NCBI RefSeq assembly: GCF_001704415.2
Contig: NC_030820.1
Coordinates: forward strand, 744,001 to 808,000
Direction: 5' to 3'
Source: Capra hircus
Taxonomy: Eukaryota; Chordata; Mammalia; Artiodactyla; Bovidae
DNA: 64,000 nt
Shown here: piece by piece, positions 10,667 to 21,521 of the stretch
Numbering within the stretch: position 1 is the stretch's first letter
Layout: every line of letters begins with the position of its first letter
The notes under the pieces: generated by a model
The model's input: the letters and a program-made list of their open reading frames with translations, nothing else
The model's database searches: none
Told to the model about the DNA's origin: nothing
Made by a program: the position numbers and the translations under genes

Positions 10667-10952
10667 TTGGGTGTAGAGCCTCTCAAGGCCAGTGGGTCAT
10701 GGTGGAGAGTTCTGACAAAGCATGGTCCACTGGAGAAGGGAATGGCAAACCACTTCAGTAATCTTGCCTTGAGAACCCCATGAACACTATGAAAAGGCAA
10801 AAAGATAAGACACTGAAAGATGAACTCCCCAGGTCAGTTGGTGTCCAATATGCTACAGGAGATCATTGGAGAAATAACTCTCGAAAGAATGAAGAGATGG
10901 AGCCAAACCAAAAACAACACCCAGTGTCTGATGTGTCTGGTCCAATGCTGTA

Positions 10953-11700
10953 AAGAGCAATGTTTTATAGGAACCTGGAATGTTAAGTCCATGAATCAAG
11001 GTAAATTGGAAGGGCTCAAACAGAAAGCAAGAGTGAACATTGACATTTTAGGAATCAGTGACTAAAGTAGACTGTAATGGGTGAATTTAACTCAGATAAC
11101 CATTGTATCTACCACTGTGAGCAAGAATCCCTTAGAAGAAATGGAGTAGGCCTCATAGTCAATAAAGGGTCCAAATGCAGGGCTTGGATGCAATCTTAAA
11201 AATGACAGAATGATCTCTGTTTGTTTTCAAGGCAAACCATTCAGTATCACAGTGATCCAAGTCAATGCCCCAACCAATAATGCTGAAGAAACTGAAGTGG
11301 AATGGTTCTATGAAGACCTTCAAGAACTCACACCCCAAAAAGATGTCCCTTTCATTACAGGGGACTGGAATGTAAAAATGGGAAGTCAAGCGATACCTGG
11401 AATGACAGGTTAATTTGGCCTTGGAGCACAGAATGAAGCAGGGCAAAGGTTAACCGAGTTTTGCCAAGAGAATGCACTGGTCATAGTGAACACCCTCTTC
11501 CAACAACACAATTGAAGACTTAACACATGGACATCAACAGATGGTCAATGCTGAAATCAGATTGATTATATTCTATATAGCCAAAGATGGAGAAGCTCTA
11601 TACCATCAGCAAAAACAAGATCAGGAGCTGACTATGGCTCAGATGATGAACTCTTTATTGACAAATTCAGACTTAAATTGAAGAAAGTAGGGAAAATCAG
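10953..11700 (+). pseudogene. BovB AP-type endonuclease remnant
   Basis: Encodes pieces of the apurinic-type endonuclease that nicks target DNA in RTE elements. Visible are GTWNVKSMNQGKLE and NIDILGIS near 10,970-11,060, a QVNAPTNNAEETEVE block near 11,255-11,300, and GDWNVKMGSQ at about 11,360-11,390. The motif normally reading SDHEL is SDDEL here (11,639-11,653), so the catalytic histidine codon has become aspartate. The frame is broken between 11,065 and 11,210 and again after 11,413. The domain is dead. Confidence 0.8.
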
Positions 11701-12892
11701 TTGACCATTCAGGTATGAACTAAATCAAATCCCTTATGATTATACAGTGGAAGTGACACATAGATTCAAAGGATTAGATCTGATAGAGTTCCAAAAGAAC
11801 TATGGATGGAGTTTCTTGATATTGTACAGGAGGCAGTGATCAAGACCATGCCTAAGAAAAATGCAAAAAGGCAAAATGGTTGTCTGAGGAGACCTTACAA
11901 ATAGCTGTGAAAAGAAGAGAATCGAAAAGCAAAAGAGAAAAGGAAAGGTATATCCATTTGAATGCAGAGCTCTAAAGAATAGCAAAGAGAGATAAGAAAC
12001 ACTTCCTCAGTGATCAATACAAAAAAAAAAAATAGAGTAAGATAATAGAATGGGAAGTCTAGAGATCTCTTCAAGAAAATTAGAGATACCAAGGCAACAT
12101 TTCATGCGAAGATAGGCTCAATAAAGGACAGAAATGGTATGGACCTAACAGAAGCAGAAGATATTAAAAAGAGGTGGCAAGAATACACAGAAGAACTATA
12201 CAAAAAATCTTAATGATCCAGAAAACCATGATAGTGTGATCACTCACCTAGAGCCAGACATCCTGGAATGTGTAGTTAAGTGGGCCTTAAGAGGCATCAC
12301 TGTGAACAAAGCTAGTGGAGGTGATGGAATTCCAGTTGAGCTATTTCAAATCCTTAAAAGAGGATGCTGTGAAAGTGCTCCGCTTAATATGCCAGCAAAT
12401 TCAGAAAACTCAGCAGTGGCCACAGGACTGGAAAAGATCAGTTTTCATTCCAATCCCAAAGTAAGGCAATGCCAAAGAATGTTCAAACTATCACACAACT
12501 GCACTCATCTCACTCGCTAGCAAAGTAGTGCTCAAAATTCTCCAAACCAGGCTTCCAGAGTTTGTGAACTATGAAATTCCAGATGTTCAACCTGGATTTA
12601 GAAAAGGCAGAGGAACCAGAGATCAAATTGCCAACATCTGCTGGATCATCAAAAACACAAGAGAGTTCCAGGGAAACATGTACTTCTGCTTTACTGACCA
12701 CACCAAAACCTTTCACTGTGTGGATCACAAAACTGTAGAAAATTCTTAAAGTGATGGGAATACCAAATCACCTGACCTACTCAAGAAGCAACATTTAGAA
12801 TTGGACATGGAACAGACTGGTTCCAAATTGGGAAAGGGGTACATCAAGGCTATATATTGTTACCCTGCTTGTTTAACTTATATGCAGAGTAC

Positions 12893-13112
12893 ACCAGAGC
12901 CCACCAGGCTCCCCCGTCCCTGGGCTTCTCCAGGAAAGAACACTGGAGTGGGTGGCCATTTCCTTCTCCAATGCATGAAAGTGAAACGTGAAAGTGAAGT
13001 CGCTCAGTCCTGTCTGACTCTTAGCGACCCCATGGACTGCAGCCCACCAGGCTCCTCCATCCATGGGATTTTCCAGGCAAGAGTGCTGGAGTAGGTTGCC
13101 ATTACCTTCTCG
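12893..13112 (-). mobile_element. Bov-A2 SINE (antisense) in place of the BovB RT core
   Basis: A dimeric Bov-A2 in antisense. The first monomer is cut short at its 3' part (it begins cagagcccaccaggctcccc). The linker atgcatgaaagtgaaacgtg follows, then the second monomer to tgccattaccttctc. Upstream BovB stops in the AEYIM-coding bases and downstream BovB restarts at gacagtatcaaaatccgaga. The RT segment containing YADD and about 350 further bp is therefore absent. Confidence 0.88.
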
Positions 13113-13626
13113 GTATGACAAACCGAGACAGTATCAAAATCCGAGACATTACTTTGCCAACAGAGGTCCATCTAGTCAAACCTATGGTTTTTCCAGTAGT
13201 CATGTATGGATGTGAGAGTTGAACTATAAAGAAAGCTGAGTGCCGAAGAATTGACGGTTTTGAACTGTGATGTTGGAGAAGACTCTTGAGAGTCCCTTGG
13301 ACTGCAAGGAGATCCAACCAGTCCATCCTAAAGGAAATCAGTCCTGAATATTCATTGGAAGGACTGAGGCTGAAGCTGAAACTCCAAAAATTTGGCTACT
13401 TGATTGGAAGAATTGACTCAGTGGAAAAGTCCCTGATGCTGGGAAAGATTGAAAGCAGGAGGTGAAGGGAAAGACATTTCATGCAAAGAGGATGAGATGG
13501 TTGGATGGCATCATGGACTCAATGGACATGAGTTTGAGCAAGCTCCCAGAGTTGGTGATGGACAGGGAAGCCTGGTGTGCTGCAGTCCATGGGATCTGCA
13601 AAGAGTCATACATGACTGAGTGATGG
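13113..13626 (+). mobile_element. Outer BovB, segment 3 (3' end)
   Basis: Continues from the ITLPTKV-like coding bases at about 13,140 through the GCESW-type block and LKLQ-like parts to the 3' tail agtcatacatgactgagtga. Together the three segments sum to about 3.6 kb of a nearly complete but defective BovB. Confidence 0.88.
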
Positions 13627-13956
13627 ACTTCTTGTAAGCCAGTGTAAAAACAATGTAAAAAACGTAAAAAAACAAGGTGTAAAAACAATGGTTGCTACAT
13701 TGCTTCATGTAGATCACCAGGAATAGCCCAGATGCTTGGAAATGGTGAGAAAGTAGAGACTAGAGCTTGGAAGAAAATTTGTGTGAGAGCTCTTAATGTT
13801 CTCTGATTCCAATCATACATATCTAGTGTCATGAGACAGGATTCAGTTGGGCTTTTTTTCAGAATAACCTGTGGCTGACATGGGGTCTCTCTCTATCTTT
13901 TCCATGGGGGCTGTCAGGAGGGGCAATTGGAACCCAGCAGAAAAGAGCTAGGATTA
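13627..13956. other. No gene or repeat recognised
   Basis: Unassigned. Near 13,645-13,690 the words gtaaaaacaatg and aacgtaaaaaaac recur, a short local A-rich repetition. Confidence 0.5.
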
Positions 13957-13966
13957 TCTATGCTTA

Positions 13967-14183
13967 GGGACTTCCCTGGTGGCTCAGACAGTAACGAATC
14001 TGCCTGCAATGCAGGAGACTGGGTTTGACTCCTGGGTTGGGAAGATCCCCTGGAGGAGGGCATGGCAACCCACTCCAGTGTTCTTGCTGGAGAATCCCCA
14101 TGGACAGAGGAGCCTGGCAGGCTACAGCCCATACGGTAACAAAAAGTCAGACTCGACTGAAGAGCTAAGTATAGCTCAGCATG
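13967..14183 (+). mobile_element. Bov-tA SINE with target-site duplication
   Basis: tRNA-type head gggacttccctggtggctca, B box ggtttgactcctggg, body to agtcagactcgactgaagag. The 10-bp direct repeat tctatgctta lies at 13957-13966 and 14184-14193 on the two sides, a clear target-site duplication. Confidence 0.94.
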
Positions 14184-14329
14184 TCTATGCTTAATGTCAG
14201 GGAGGGAATAGAAAATGAGCTGCTAGATAATACGTCGTACCCATCTACAGAGTTGCAGGTAGAAGAGTTCTGGGCAGGGAAGAGAGGTTAGCATGTGCTC
14301 TGGCCTCATCTTTACCTGAGGAGTTGCAT

Positions 14330-14730
14330 GCATCGGCAGGCGACTGTGGGTGCCAGCTGCTAGCAATTCAGTTGCTCTTATGCTCTGAAGGACCGCCCTG
14401 GCTGACAGGAGCCTCCTTGCCCAGAAGTGCCTTGTGGTTTATGGCTCCCATCAATCTGGAAGCTGCCCATGGCCATTGACTGAAAAATACAACAGTGTGA
14501 AAACTCAGCATCTTTGCCTCAAGGCATTAGAGCCGTGCTCCAGAGCCCTCCAGGGACCAGGCTGATAATAAACTTCAGCTGAAAAAAGCTCTTTACCAAC
14601 CTCCTTCTTCTGTCTCATCTTACTCTTAGTTGTTTAGAGGTTTCTTTTGAGAGCTCTCCCTCGAAAATCGGTGCACAAGAATCCCTGTCGCAGGCTCTAC
14701 ATCGAGAGCACCTAACCTACAATAGGGATC
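14330..14730 (+). mobile_element. Possible LTR remnant (endogenous retroviral type)
   Basis: A GC-richer block with a polyadenylation signal AATAAA at 14567-14572. It is followed within about 60 bp by a pyrimidine-rich tcttctgtctcatcttactc and then a segment containing aagaatccctgtcgcaggct. This resembles the R/U5 part of mammalian ERV LTRs, but I cannot name a family and see no TG...CA ends or target-site duplication. It could be other unique DNA. Confidence 0.3.
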
Positions 14731-15957
14731 TCTGAAGAATCCACAAAAGCATGAGAGAGAAAGTGAGAATGAGAGAGACAGACAGAGATGTAGATTGTGT
14801 GTTTTGAACATGTGCAGAGTTTACAGAAGTTAATTTCAGCCTACTACTAAAGCAGTTAGGGAAGAGCTGTCCGGCCTCCCCCAAGTCTTTGCCGTTTCTC
14901 AGTTGTCAGGAACCATGATGGAAAGGCAAGAAGGCAGTGCCTGACCAAGCTGCTCAGTGAAAGAGAACATCACGAACCTTTCCTTCCTCCAAGATTCCAG
15001 TTCTGTCACTGGCCTTGTACCATGGGAGGTGAAGCCTTGACATGAAATCAACGTGACATTTTTATGATCCGAGGTACTGATTGGGTGCCCTTGGAAAATG
15101 TAACTGAAAGTCCGTGGAGTCTGCCTAAGTTTTCATCTAGCAGTGAGAGAATAACCCACTCTGTTTGCTTAAGGAGGTTGTGGGGAAAAGTGAATCTTGA
15201 CCATTTGGTTACTTGTTACCGTGGAATAATTGAAAGGACAAAGTGTAATGAATTGCTGGACCCTGACAGATGAAGGCAGAGAACTCGCTTTCCTTCTTAA
15301 GCAGAGGGTATGAGTATTCTAATTAGTACTAACGTTAACTATCAGTGAGATATATTCTATCAAACACACAAGTCTCTATGTCTTGGTCATCCTGGCAGAC
15401 CCAGAGGCCTCTGACAGGGAACTCAGTGGGTGTGGGGAGAATGCCTGGGATCTACCCAGCACCCTCCAAGTGTACAATGATGCATTATTAATTACAGTCA
15501 CTCACAGGGCACTCTTGGTTGCTCTCTTCTTGATAGCAGCTGGATCTTTTCCTTCCTCTCTTATCAGAAGAAATACCTAGACACCTGGAGGAAAGAAAGA
15601 GTGGGGAATGCATAACCATGAGGTCCTTGCTTTATGAAAACCTTAGTGAAGGAAACAGGAAGACAGTTTAGAGCACAGAACTGAGCAGAAGAAGATAAAA
15701 TTTAGAATTGCCTTCAATCATTGGAAAACCTTTGGTGTGACTGATGCTCTTAGATACCTAGAAGCCCAGTTTCATTTTGTGAATTTCTTATGTTCCCCTG
15801 TATTTCTGGTTTTAATGCAGTATAGAAATAATAGAGTCAGCATTCCAATCATATACATTATACAGTCATAAGTTGACTACCTGAGGACCTTGAATAAGTT
15901 AATCTCTCTAAGACTTGATCCATCCTCTGTTAAATGGGGAAGAATTAGTAAATGTCT
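14731..15957. other. No gene or repeat recognised
   Basis: About 1.2 kb without a recognised feature, apart from a GA-rich tract near 14752-14788. Open frames at 15064-15273 and 15383-15580 show no family similarity. Confidence 0.5.
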
Positions 15958-15968
15958 ATAGCAACTAA

Positions 15969-16242
15969 ACGGAGAAGGCAATGGCGCCCCACTCCAGTCC
16001 TCTTGCCTAGAAAATCCCATGGACGGAGGAGCCTGGCAGGCTGCAGTCCATGGGGTCGCTAAGAGTCAGACACGACTGAGCAACTTCACTTTCGCTTTTC
16101 ACCTTCATGCACTGGAGAAGGAAATGGCACCCCACTCCAGTGTTCTTGCCTGGAGAGTCCCAGGGACGGGGGAGCCTGGTGGGCTGCTGTCTCTGGGGTT
16201 GCACAGAGTCGGACACGACTGAAGCGACGCAGCAGCAGCAGC
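15969..16242 (+). mobile_element. Bov-A2 SINE with target-site duplication
   Basis: Two Bov-A monomers joined by cttcactttcgcttttcacc, ending in an AGC-repeat tail (agcagcagcagc), which is the normal Bov-A2 3' end. Flanked by the 11-bp direct repeat atagcaactaa at 15958-15968 and 16243-16253. Complete and little diverged. Confidence 0.95.
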
Positions 16243-16284
16243 ATAGCAACTAAGATTGTGTGTGACACATGCTAAACATTCAGT

Positions 16285-16502
16285 GTTACTGCTGTTACTG
16301 AGTTGTGTCTGACTCTTTTGCGACCCTATGGACTGTAGCCTTCCAGGCTCCTTTGTCCATGGATTTCCCAGGCAAGAATACTGGAGTGGGTTGCCATTTC
16401 CTTATCCTGGGGATATTTCTGACCCAGGGATCGAACCTGCATCTCAAGTGGCTCCTGCATTGGCAGGGAAATTCTTTACCACTGAGCCACCGGGGAAGCC
16501 CT
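16285..16502 (-). mobile_element. Bov-tA SINE (antisense)
   Basis: Antisense body from actgctgttactgagttgtg and head ending ccactgagccaccggggaag at 16,498. It sits about 30 bp from the Bov-A2 above. No clean target-site duplication was found. Confidence 0.92.
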
Positions 16503-16802
16503 GTTGTTACCTTAGATTAAATCCTGGAGTAGTTAACTGAGAGATATTAATAACAATTATTTCATCTTTAAGGAAATGCTGGACATCATATTGTCAACAA
16601 AATATTCAGTTGATCCAATATTTCAAATTGTGACATTAAATATCCTGAGATTGTTTCCTTAAATACAACATCAGTTGACTCAATAAATTCAGAAGAAATT
16701 TGACTGCCTACACTATGTAACACAAAGTTGATAATTCAATTCTTGCTTTACATTTATAAATATATAATATATATATATATATGTATATATATGTATTTCT
16801 TC
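16503..16802. other. Unassigned AT-rich stretch with TA tract
   Basis: No gene. A TA-rich simple-sequence tract occupies about 16757-16794 next to the BovB 3' end. Confidence 0.55.
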
Positions 16803-18010
16803 AGTTTAGTCGCTCAGTCATGTCTGACTCTGTGTGACCACACGGACTGCAGCATGCCAGGCCTCCCTGTCCATTACCAACTCCGGGAGTTTACTCAAAC
16901 TCATGTCCATCATGTCGGTGATGCCATCCAACCATCTCATCCTCTGATGTCCCCTTCTCCTCTCACCTTCAGTCTTTCCCAGCATCAGGGTCTTTTCCAA
17001 TGAGTCAGTTCTTCCCATCATGTGGCCAAAATACTGATGTTTCAGCTTCAGCCTCAGTCCTTCCAAATGAGTAATCAGGACTGATTTCCTTTAGGATGGA
17101 CTGGTTGGATCTCCTTGCAGTCCAAGGGACTCTCAAGAGTCTTCTCCAACAACACAGTTCAAAAGCATCAATTATTTGGTGCTCATCTTTCTTTATAGTA
17201 CAACTCTCACATCCATACATGACTACTGGAAAAATCATAGCTTTGACTAGATGGACCTTTGTTGGAAAATTTGTGAATTTGTCTCTGCTTTCTAATATGC
17301 TGTCTAGGTCAGTCATAGTTTTTCTTCTAAGGAATAAGCATCTTTTAACTTCATGGCTGCAGTCTCCATCTGCAGTGATTTTGGAGTCCCAAAAAAAAAG
17401 TCTCTATCACTATTTCCACTGTTTCCCCATCTATTGGCCATGAAGTGATGGGACTAGGTGCCATGATCTTAGTTTTCTGCATGTTGAGTTTGAAGCCATT
17501 TTTTTTCACTCTCTTTCACTTTCATCAGGAGGCCCTTTAGTTCTTCTTTGCCTTCTGCCATAAGGGTGGTGTCATCTGCATATCTGAGGTTATTGATATT
17601 TCTCCTGGCAATCTTGATTCCAGCTTGTGCTTCACTCAGCCCAGTATTTCTCATGATGTTCTCTGCTTGTAAGTTAAATAAGCAGGGTGACAATATACAG
17701 CCTTGACATACTCCTTTCCTGATTTGGAACCAGTCTGTTGTTCCATGTCCAGTTCTAGTTGTTACTTCCTGACCTGCATACAAATTTCTCAAGAGGCAGG
17801 TCAAGTGGTCTGGTATTCCCATCTCTTGAAGAATTTCCCACAGTTTGTTGTGATCTACGCAGTGAAAGGCTTTGGCGTGGTCAGTAAAGCAGAAGCACAT
17901 GTTTCTCTGGAACTCTGGAGCTTTTCCAATGATCCAATGGATGTTGGCAATTTGATATTTGGTTCCTCCGCCTTTTCTAAATCTACCTTGAACATCTGAA
18001 AGTTCATGGT
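16803..18010 (-). mobile_element. BovB, 5'-truncated (antisense)
   Basis: On the minus strand it runs from the middle of RT (ttcagatgttcaaggtagat at 17,981-18,000) to the 3' tail, whose end lies at about 16803 (read forwards tttagtcgctcagtcatgtc). About 1.2 kb. The coding part is broken into at least two frames, joined near 17,470 and 17,390 where A-run changes occur. Confidence 0.93.
17469..17900 (-). pseudogene. BovB reverse transcriptase fragment, YADD retained
   Basis: A 143-codon minus-strand piece with motif A (FCFTDHAKAFHCVDHNKLW), the IPDHLTCLLRNLYAGQE block, motif B (GVCQGCILSPCLFN) and an intact YADD box at 17571-17582. It shifts frame shortly after the LLMKVKE block. The continuation, with GCESCTIKKDE and TARRSNQSILKE, lies in another frame at 17005-17316. 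Confidence 0.85.
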
Positions 18011-18364
18011 TTACTATATAGAAGATTAATATTTATTGGCATTAAAGGATGTTTCATCTTAATAGGAGTCAGATTTGAAGTCTCATGCTAAAGATTTTTG
18101 GTATTTTCTTCATATTTTCCTAGGAAAATCTAGCAGTTCTTCATGAGTCACCAACATCTATGATTGTGATGCATTATGAGAAATGATTAATAGGGAAACC
18201 TTGAAATGTGGATCCAGATTCTCAACTCCTTGAGCAGAAACTCTTCATAAGGCCAGGACCTGGCCATGTCAAGAATTACCAAAATTCAAAATATCAAAAT
18301 CATGTCAAGAATTGTCAAAAACTTATCATTTGTCTAACTTTATATATAATTCTGAATGTTTAAA
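18011..18364. other. No gene or repeat recognised
   Basis: AT-rich, unassigned. The word tgtcaagaattacc/tgtcaagaattgtc recurs near 18,268 and 18,302, a short local repetition. Confidence 0.45.
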
Positions 18365-18560
18365 AGCAAACATACTTGAGTTCAATTCTACCAGTTATTA
18401 GCTGTGTGATTTTGGACAGTGTCAGTTTTCTCATCCATAAATTGGGAATAGCAGTGCCTAGCCTATAGGACAGTTGTGAAAATTAAAAGAGTAATGCATA
18501 TGGAACAGTTGGTCTTGAATCTGGCATATGGTGGGACTAGGATAGTTATTGTTGGAATTA
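18365..18560 (+). mobile_element. MIR SINE
   Basis: Diverged MIR with acttgagttcaattctacca, attagctgtgtgattttgga, gttttctcatccataaattg, and gtgaaaattaaaagagtaat in the expected order. Confidence 0.85.
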
Positions 18561-19304
18561 TCTAATTTAAAACATTTTCATTTTAAAAGGGAATGACTAA
18601 ATATCATTTGAGATTTGCCAAAGGGTGGGAGAGCTATTTAATATCCAATAATGATATCACTGATAATTTCTAAGTTGAGGTCATTCCATAATTTTTAGTA
18701 CCAGGGATCTTTGCTGGAATGTAGAGCTAGCTCTTTCATAAGCATTTTCGTCCTTTCATCTATGCTTTCAAAAATATTTTCAGAGCACCTATTACTGTTG
18801 GTAAATCCCAGGTTTACATCTTAATGTTATCTTGTACTTAAACTTCTTTGGTTCTGTACTGCCTATACTTTTGTAATTTCTAAAACAGAGAATTGTGGAG
18901 CATAAATACGATTTTCAAATATGTTGCTATGTTATCACAATATTATTAACAAAATCATAAACTTTTCACCATAACAATGACTTAACAGGATGAGCATTTG
19001 CCAAGATAGAAGTAACAGGTTTTAATGATTTTTGAACCATTTTTAAATTTTTTTCCACAATAACCATTAGGAAATCATGTGAATGTCATCATAAAAATAA
19101 GTCATTAAGATTAGAATGGAGAATTCATTTTTTAATTGTAAAAATAGCCATATTGACCTGGATGTTTATGTACAGTTTAAATAAGATTGTGTAACTTTTA
19201 AAGTTCCTTACTTTATTGAATGCTGTCTTAACATGCTGACAAACTTCTGAATTCTCCTTGGTCAATGCTAATGCCGAGGCTTTGTGTGTTGGCAGTTGAA
19301 TTGT
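18561..19304. other. No gene or repeat recognised
   Basis: AT-rich, no coding signal. Confidence 0.45.
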
Positions 19305-19560
19305 GTATCAGTTTGCTATTGCCTCAGTAATGCTGTGTAACAAGCTACCCCAAAACTCAGGGCTTAAAACAACAACTACTTGTTGCTTCTTGCAGTCCAA
19401 ATGTGGTGGTCCTGCTGATTTGAGCATGTTTCAACAGCATATATGCCAGTGTCTGCAGTCAGCTGTCGTTTAGCTCTTAATATGTGGTACCATTGAACTT
19501 GGCTGGGCATTCACATGGCCTAGCCTGACACTTTTCTTGGTACCACATCAGTGATAAAAG
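19305..19560 (+). repeat. Old mammalian interspersed repeat (same family as 4528-5010)
   Basis: Contains taatgctgtgtaacaagcta, ccccaaaactcagggcttaa and aacaacaactacttgttgct, then catatgccagtgtctgcagt. It is a clear relative of the repeat at 4528 but truncated. Family name not given because I am unsure of it. Confidence 0.6.
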
Positions 19561-21279
19561 TTATGTGTACTTGGAGTCAAAGTAGGGTTAAATTGAAAAT
19601 AATCTTCAGGGTTGTGGCCAGAATGATTGGTAAACAATTTACCAAAAACAATTGTTTCTCCTTCATGAAAATCAAATGCTAATGAGGATTTTTCAAAACA
19701 CTGTGCACCAAATTCACATACTCAGAGTGCCAGTGTCTGCAAGCAGATCTCCTCTTAAAATCACTTTTCTAATTACATTGCATTGGCTTATTCATTCTTT
19801 CTTTTCCCTCCCTTTTACTTGGTGAAATGCACACTGTATGTCCTTTCTTAAATACCTTTTTTGTTCAGAAATATTTTTTCAGAAATTTGAAAATTTCAAG
19901 AGAAGGGAAAAGTGTTAGCAGACTTAGATTCCAAAAAAAGTTGACACTGATTATGACCTAATGGTGGATATGACATAAATGGGCTTGAAAATCTCCAAGA
20001 TTGTTGATACTGGCTAATATTTGGGGGTCTTTGGACACAATTGTCCACATGTAGTACTATAGCTTCATTTAAGGAAGGAAAGATATATGTTTAGATCAAG
20101 CAATAGATTGATTAATCTGGGGAAAAACAAGAGAATGCAATTTTGCAAAGGAAACCTTGGATTGAGAATTATTAAGGTTAAGATTTTAAAATTCTTTTTC
20201 CTTGAATTTGCTGTCTGGTGTGTGCTAATCTTGATGTCTATGATTAAAACCCAATGTTCTTCTTCTTCTTCTTTTTGAAAGCGAACACTGGTGGAAGATT
20301 TTTGTTTCTTTGTCAATAATGTTTGGAATAAGTAATCTGTTTTTGGATGAAATGCCTCAGTCATTTAAAATTTATAGAACTGCTGTTATATAACTGACTT
20401 CAGTCTCATCTTGTACCACTTCTGCTGATAGAGCAAAACAAACCTACGCAAATATGGAAGAAATTATCCACAGCGGACACCAACCCCTGTGCCACACAAT
20501 AGAATGCATTGTACCTAAACACTGAACATTCTTCAACCAGGACCATGTGTTACTTGCCATACCATTGTGTTTTGTTTGCTATTTAAATTTTTTTCTTTAC
20601 AATAAGTTTCACTGAAGGTGGTAGGAATCATTCCCTTTGAAGCTTTGGTTTGCCTAGAAGAAGTGTCAGGGAAAAAAAAAAAGAGAGAGAGAGATGGAAA
20701 TAATAACATTCTGGCTAACTCCCATTTACCCCCTGGGATTTGGTCTAATCTTCTCATCATTTTTTTGTCAATTGTATAACATGAACATTTAAGGCATTCA
20801 GTAGCAAGTTACATGGTTGAAATTTCTGGCCATCTGTTGTATATGTCTTGAGCTTTCATGAAGACTTTGCTGCATCCCTCCCCAGTATAGTCACAAAATC
20901 ACATTGCTTTATTGCCACCCTTGAGAGAATTAACCATATTCTAAAATTAATTAAAACTTAAAAATTAGGGTTAAATTATTTTAAAGAAAACAATGCATGT
21001 TGCCTTAAACTATGGTTTGTCCTTGTTTCTTACATTGTTATTACTTTCTGACTCATTTGATCTAAGGTAGAGACATTTCTGCATAAGATTATTTAAGAAC
21101 TATAGCATATAAAATAGCTGGGGTATAAGAGAGCTTGGCTTATGAATTGTTTGATTGATAGAAAAAAAGGCAGGGCAGAGTGTCTTGTATTCAAAGAAAG
21201 TTGTCCTTAAAAGTGTAAAATTAGAGCTTGAAAGCCTTGGAATCAAAAGACAGAAATAAAACTAATATTAATGTAGATG
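19561..21279. other. No gene or repeat recognised
   Basis: About 1.7 kb, AT-rich. A CTT-rich tract at about 20252-20275 and a GA tract at about 20682-20694 are the only simple sequences of note. The open frame at 20065-20364 has no recognisable similarity. Confidence 0.45.
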
Positions 21280-21289
21280 TATGGGCTTA

Positions 21290-21511
21290 AGTAGATCTTC
21301 CCTGGTGGCTCAGATGGTAAAGAATCCACCTGCAGTTCAGGAGACCTGAGTTCGATCCCTGGATTAGGGTGATCCTCTGGAGAAGGGAATGGCAATCCAC
21401 TGCAGTATTCTTGCTTGGAGAATCCCATGGACAGAGGAGCGTGGCGGGCTGCAGTTTGTGGGATCTCACAGAGTCGGACGCGACTGAGTGACTTAACACT
21501 GCTGCCACTGC
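21290..21511 (+). mobile_element. Bov-tA SINE with target-site duplication
   Basis: Head atcttccctggtggctcaga, B box gagttcgatccctgg, body to gagtcggacgcgactgagtg. Direct repeat tatgggctta at 21280-21289 and 21512-21521. Confidence 0.94.
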
Positions 21512-21521
21512 TATGGGCTTA

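Larger units (their letters stand above)
10443..12892 (+). mobile_element. Outer BovB, segment 2 (rest of 5' region, endonuclease, start of RT)
   Basis: Continues the outer element after the inner BovB. It holds the remainder of the 5' region to about 10,800, the endonuclease domain to about 11,700, the connecting region with EYTEELYKKS-like coding near 12,180-12,210, and the start of RT. RT pieces include GFRKGRGTRDQIANICW and FCFTDHTKTFHCVDH near 12,590-12,730. Many frameshifts and stops break it. It ends at about 12892 within the LFNLYAEY-coding bases, where a Bov-A2 begins. Confidence 0.88.
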
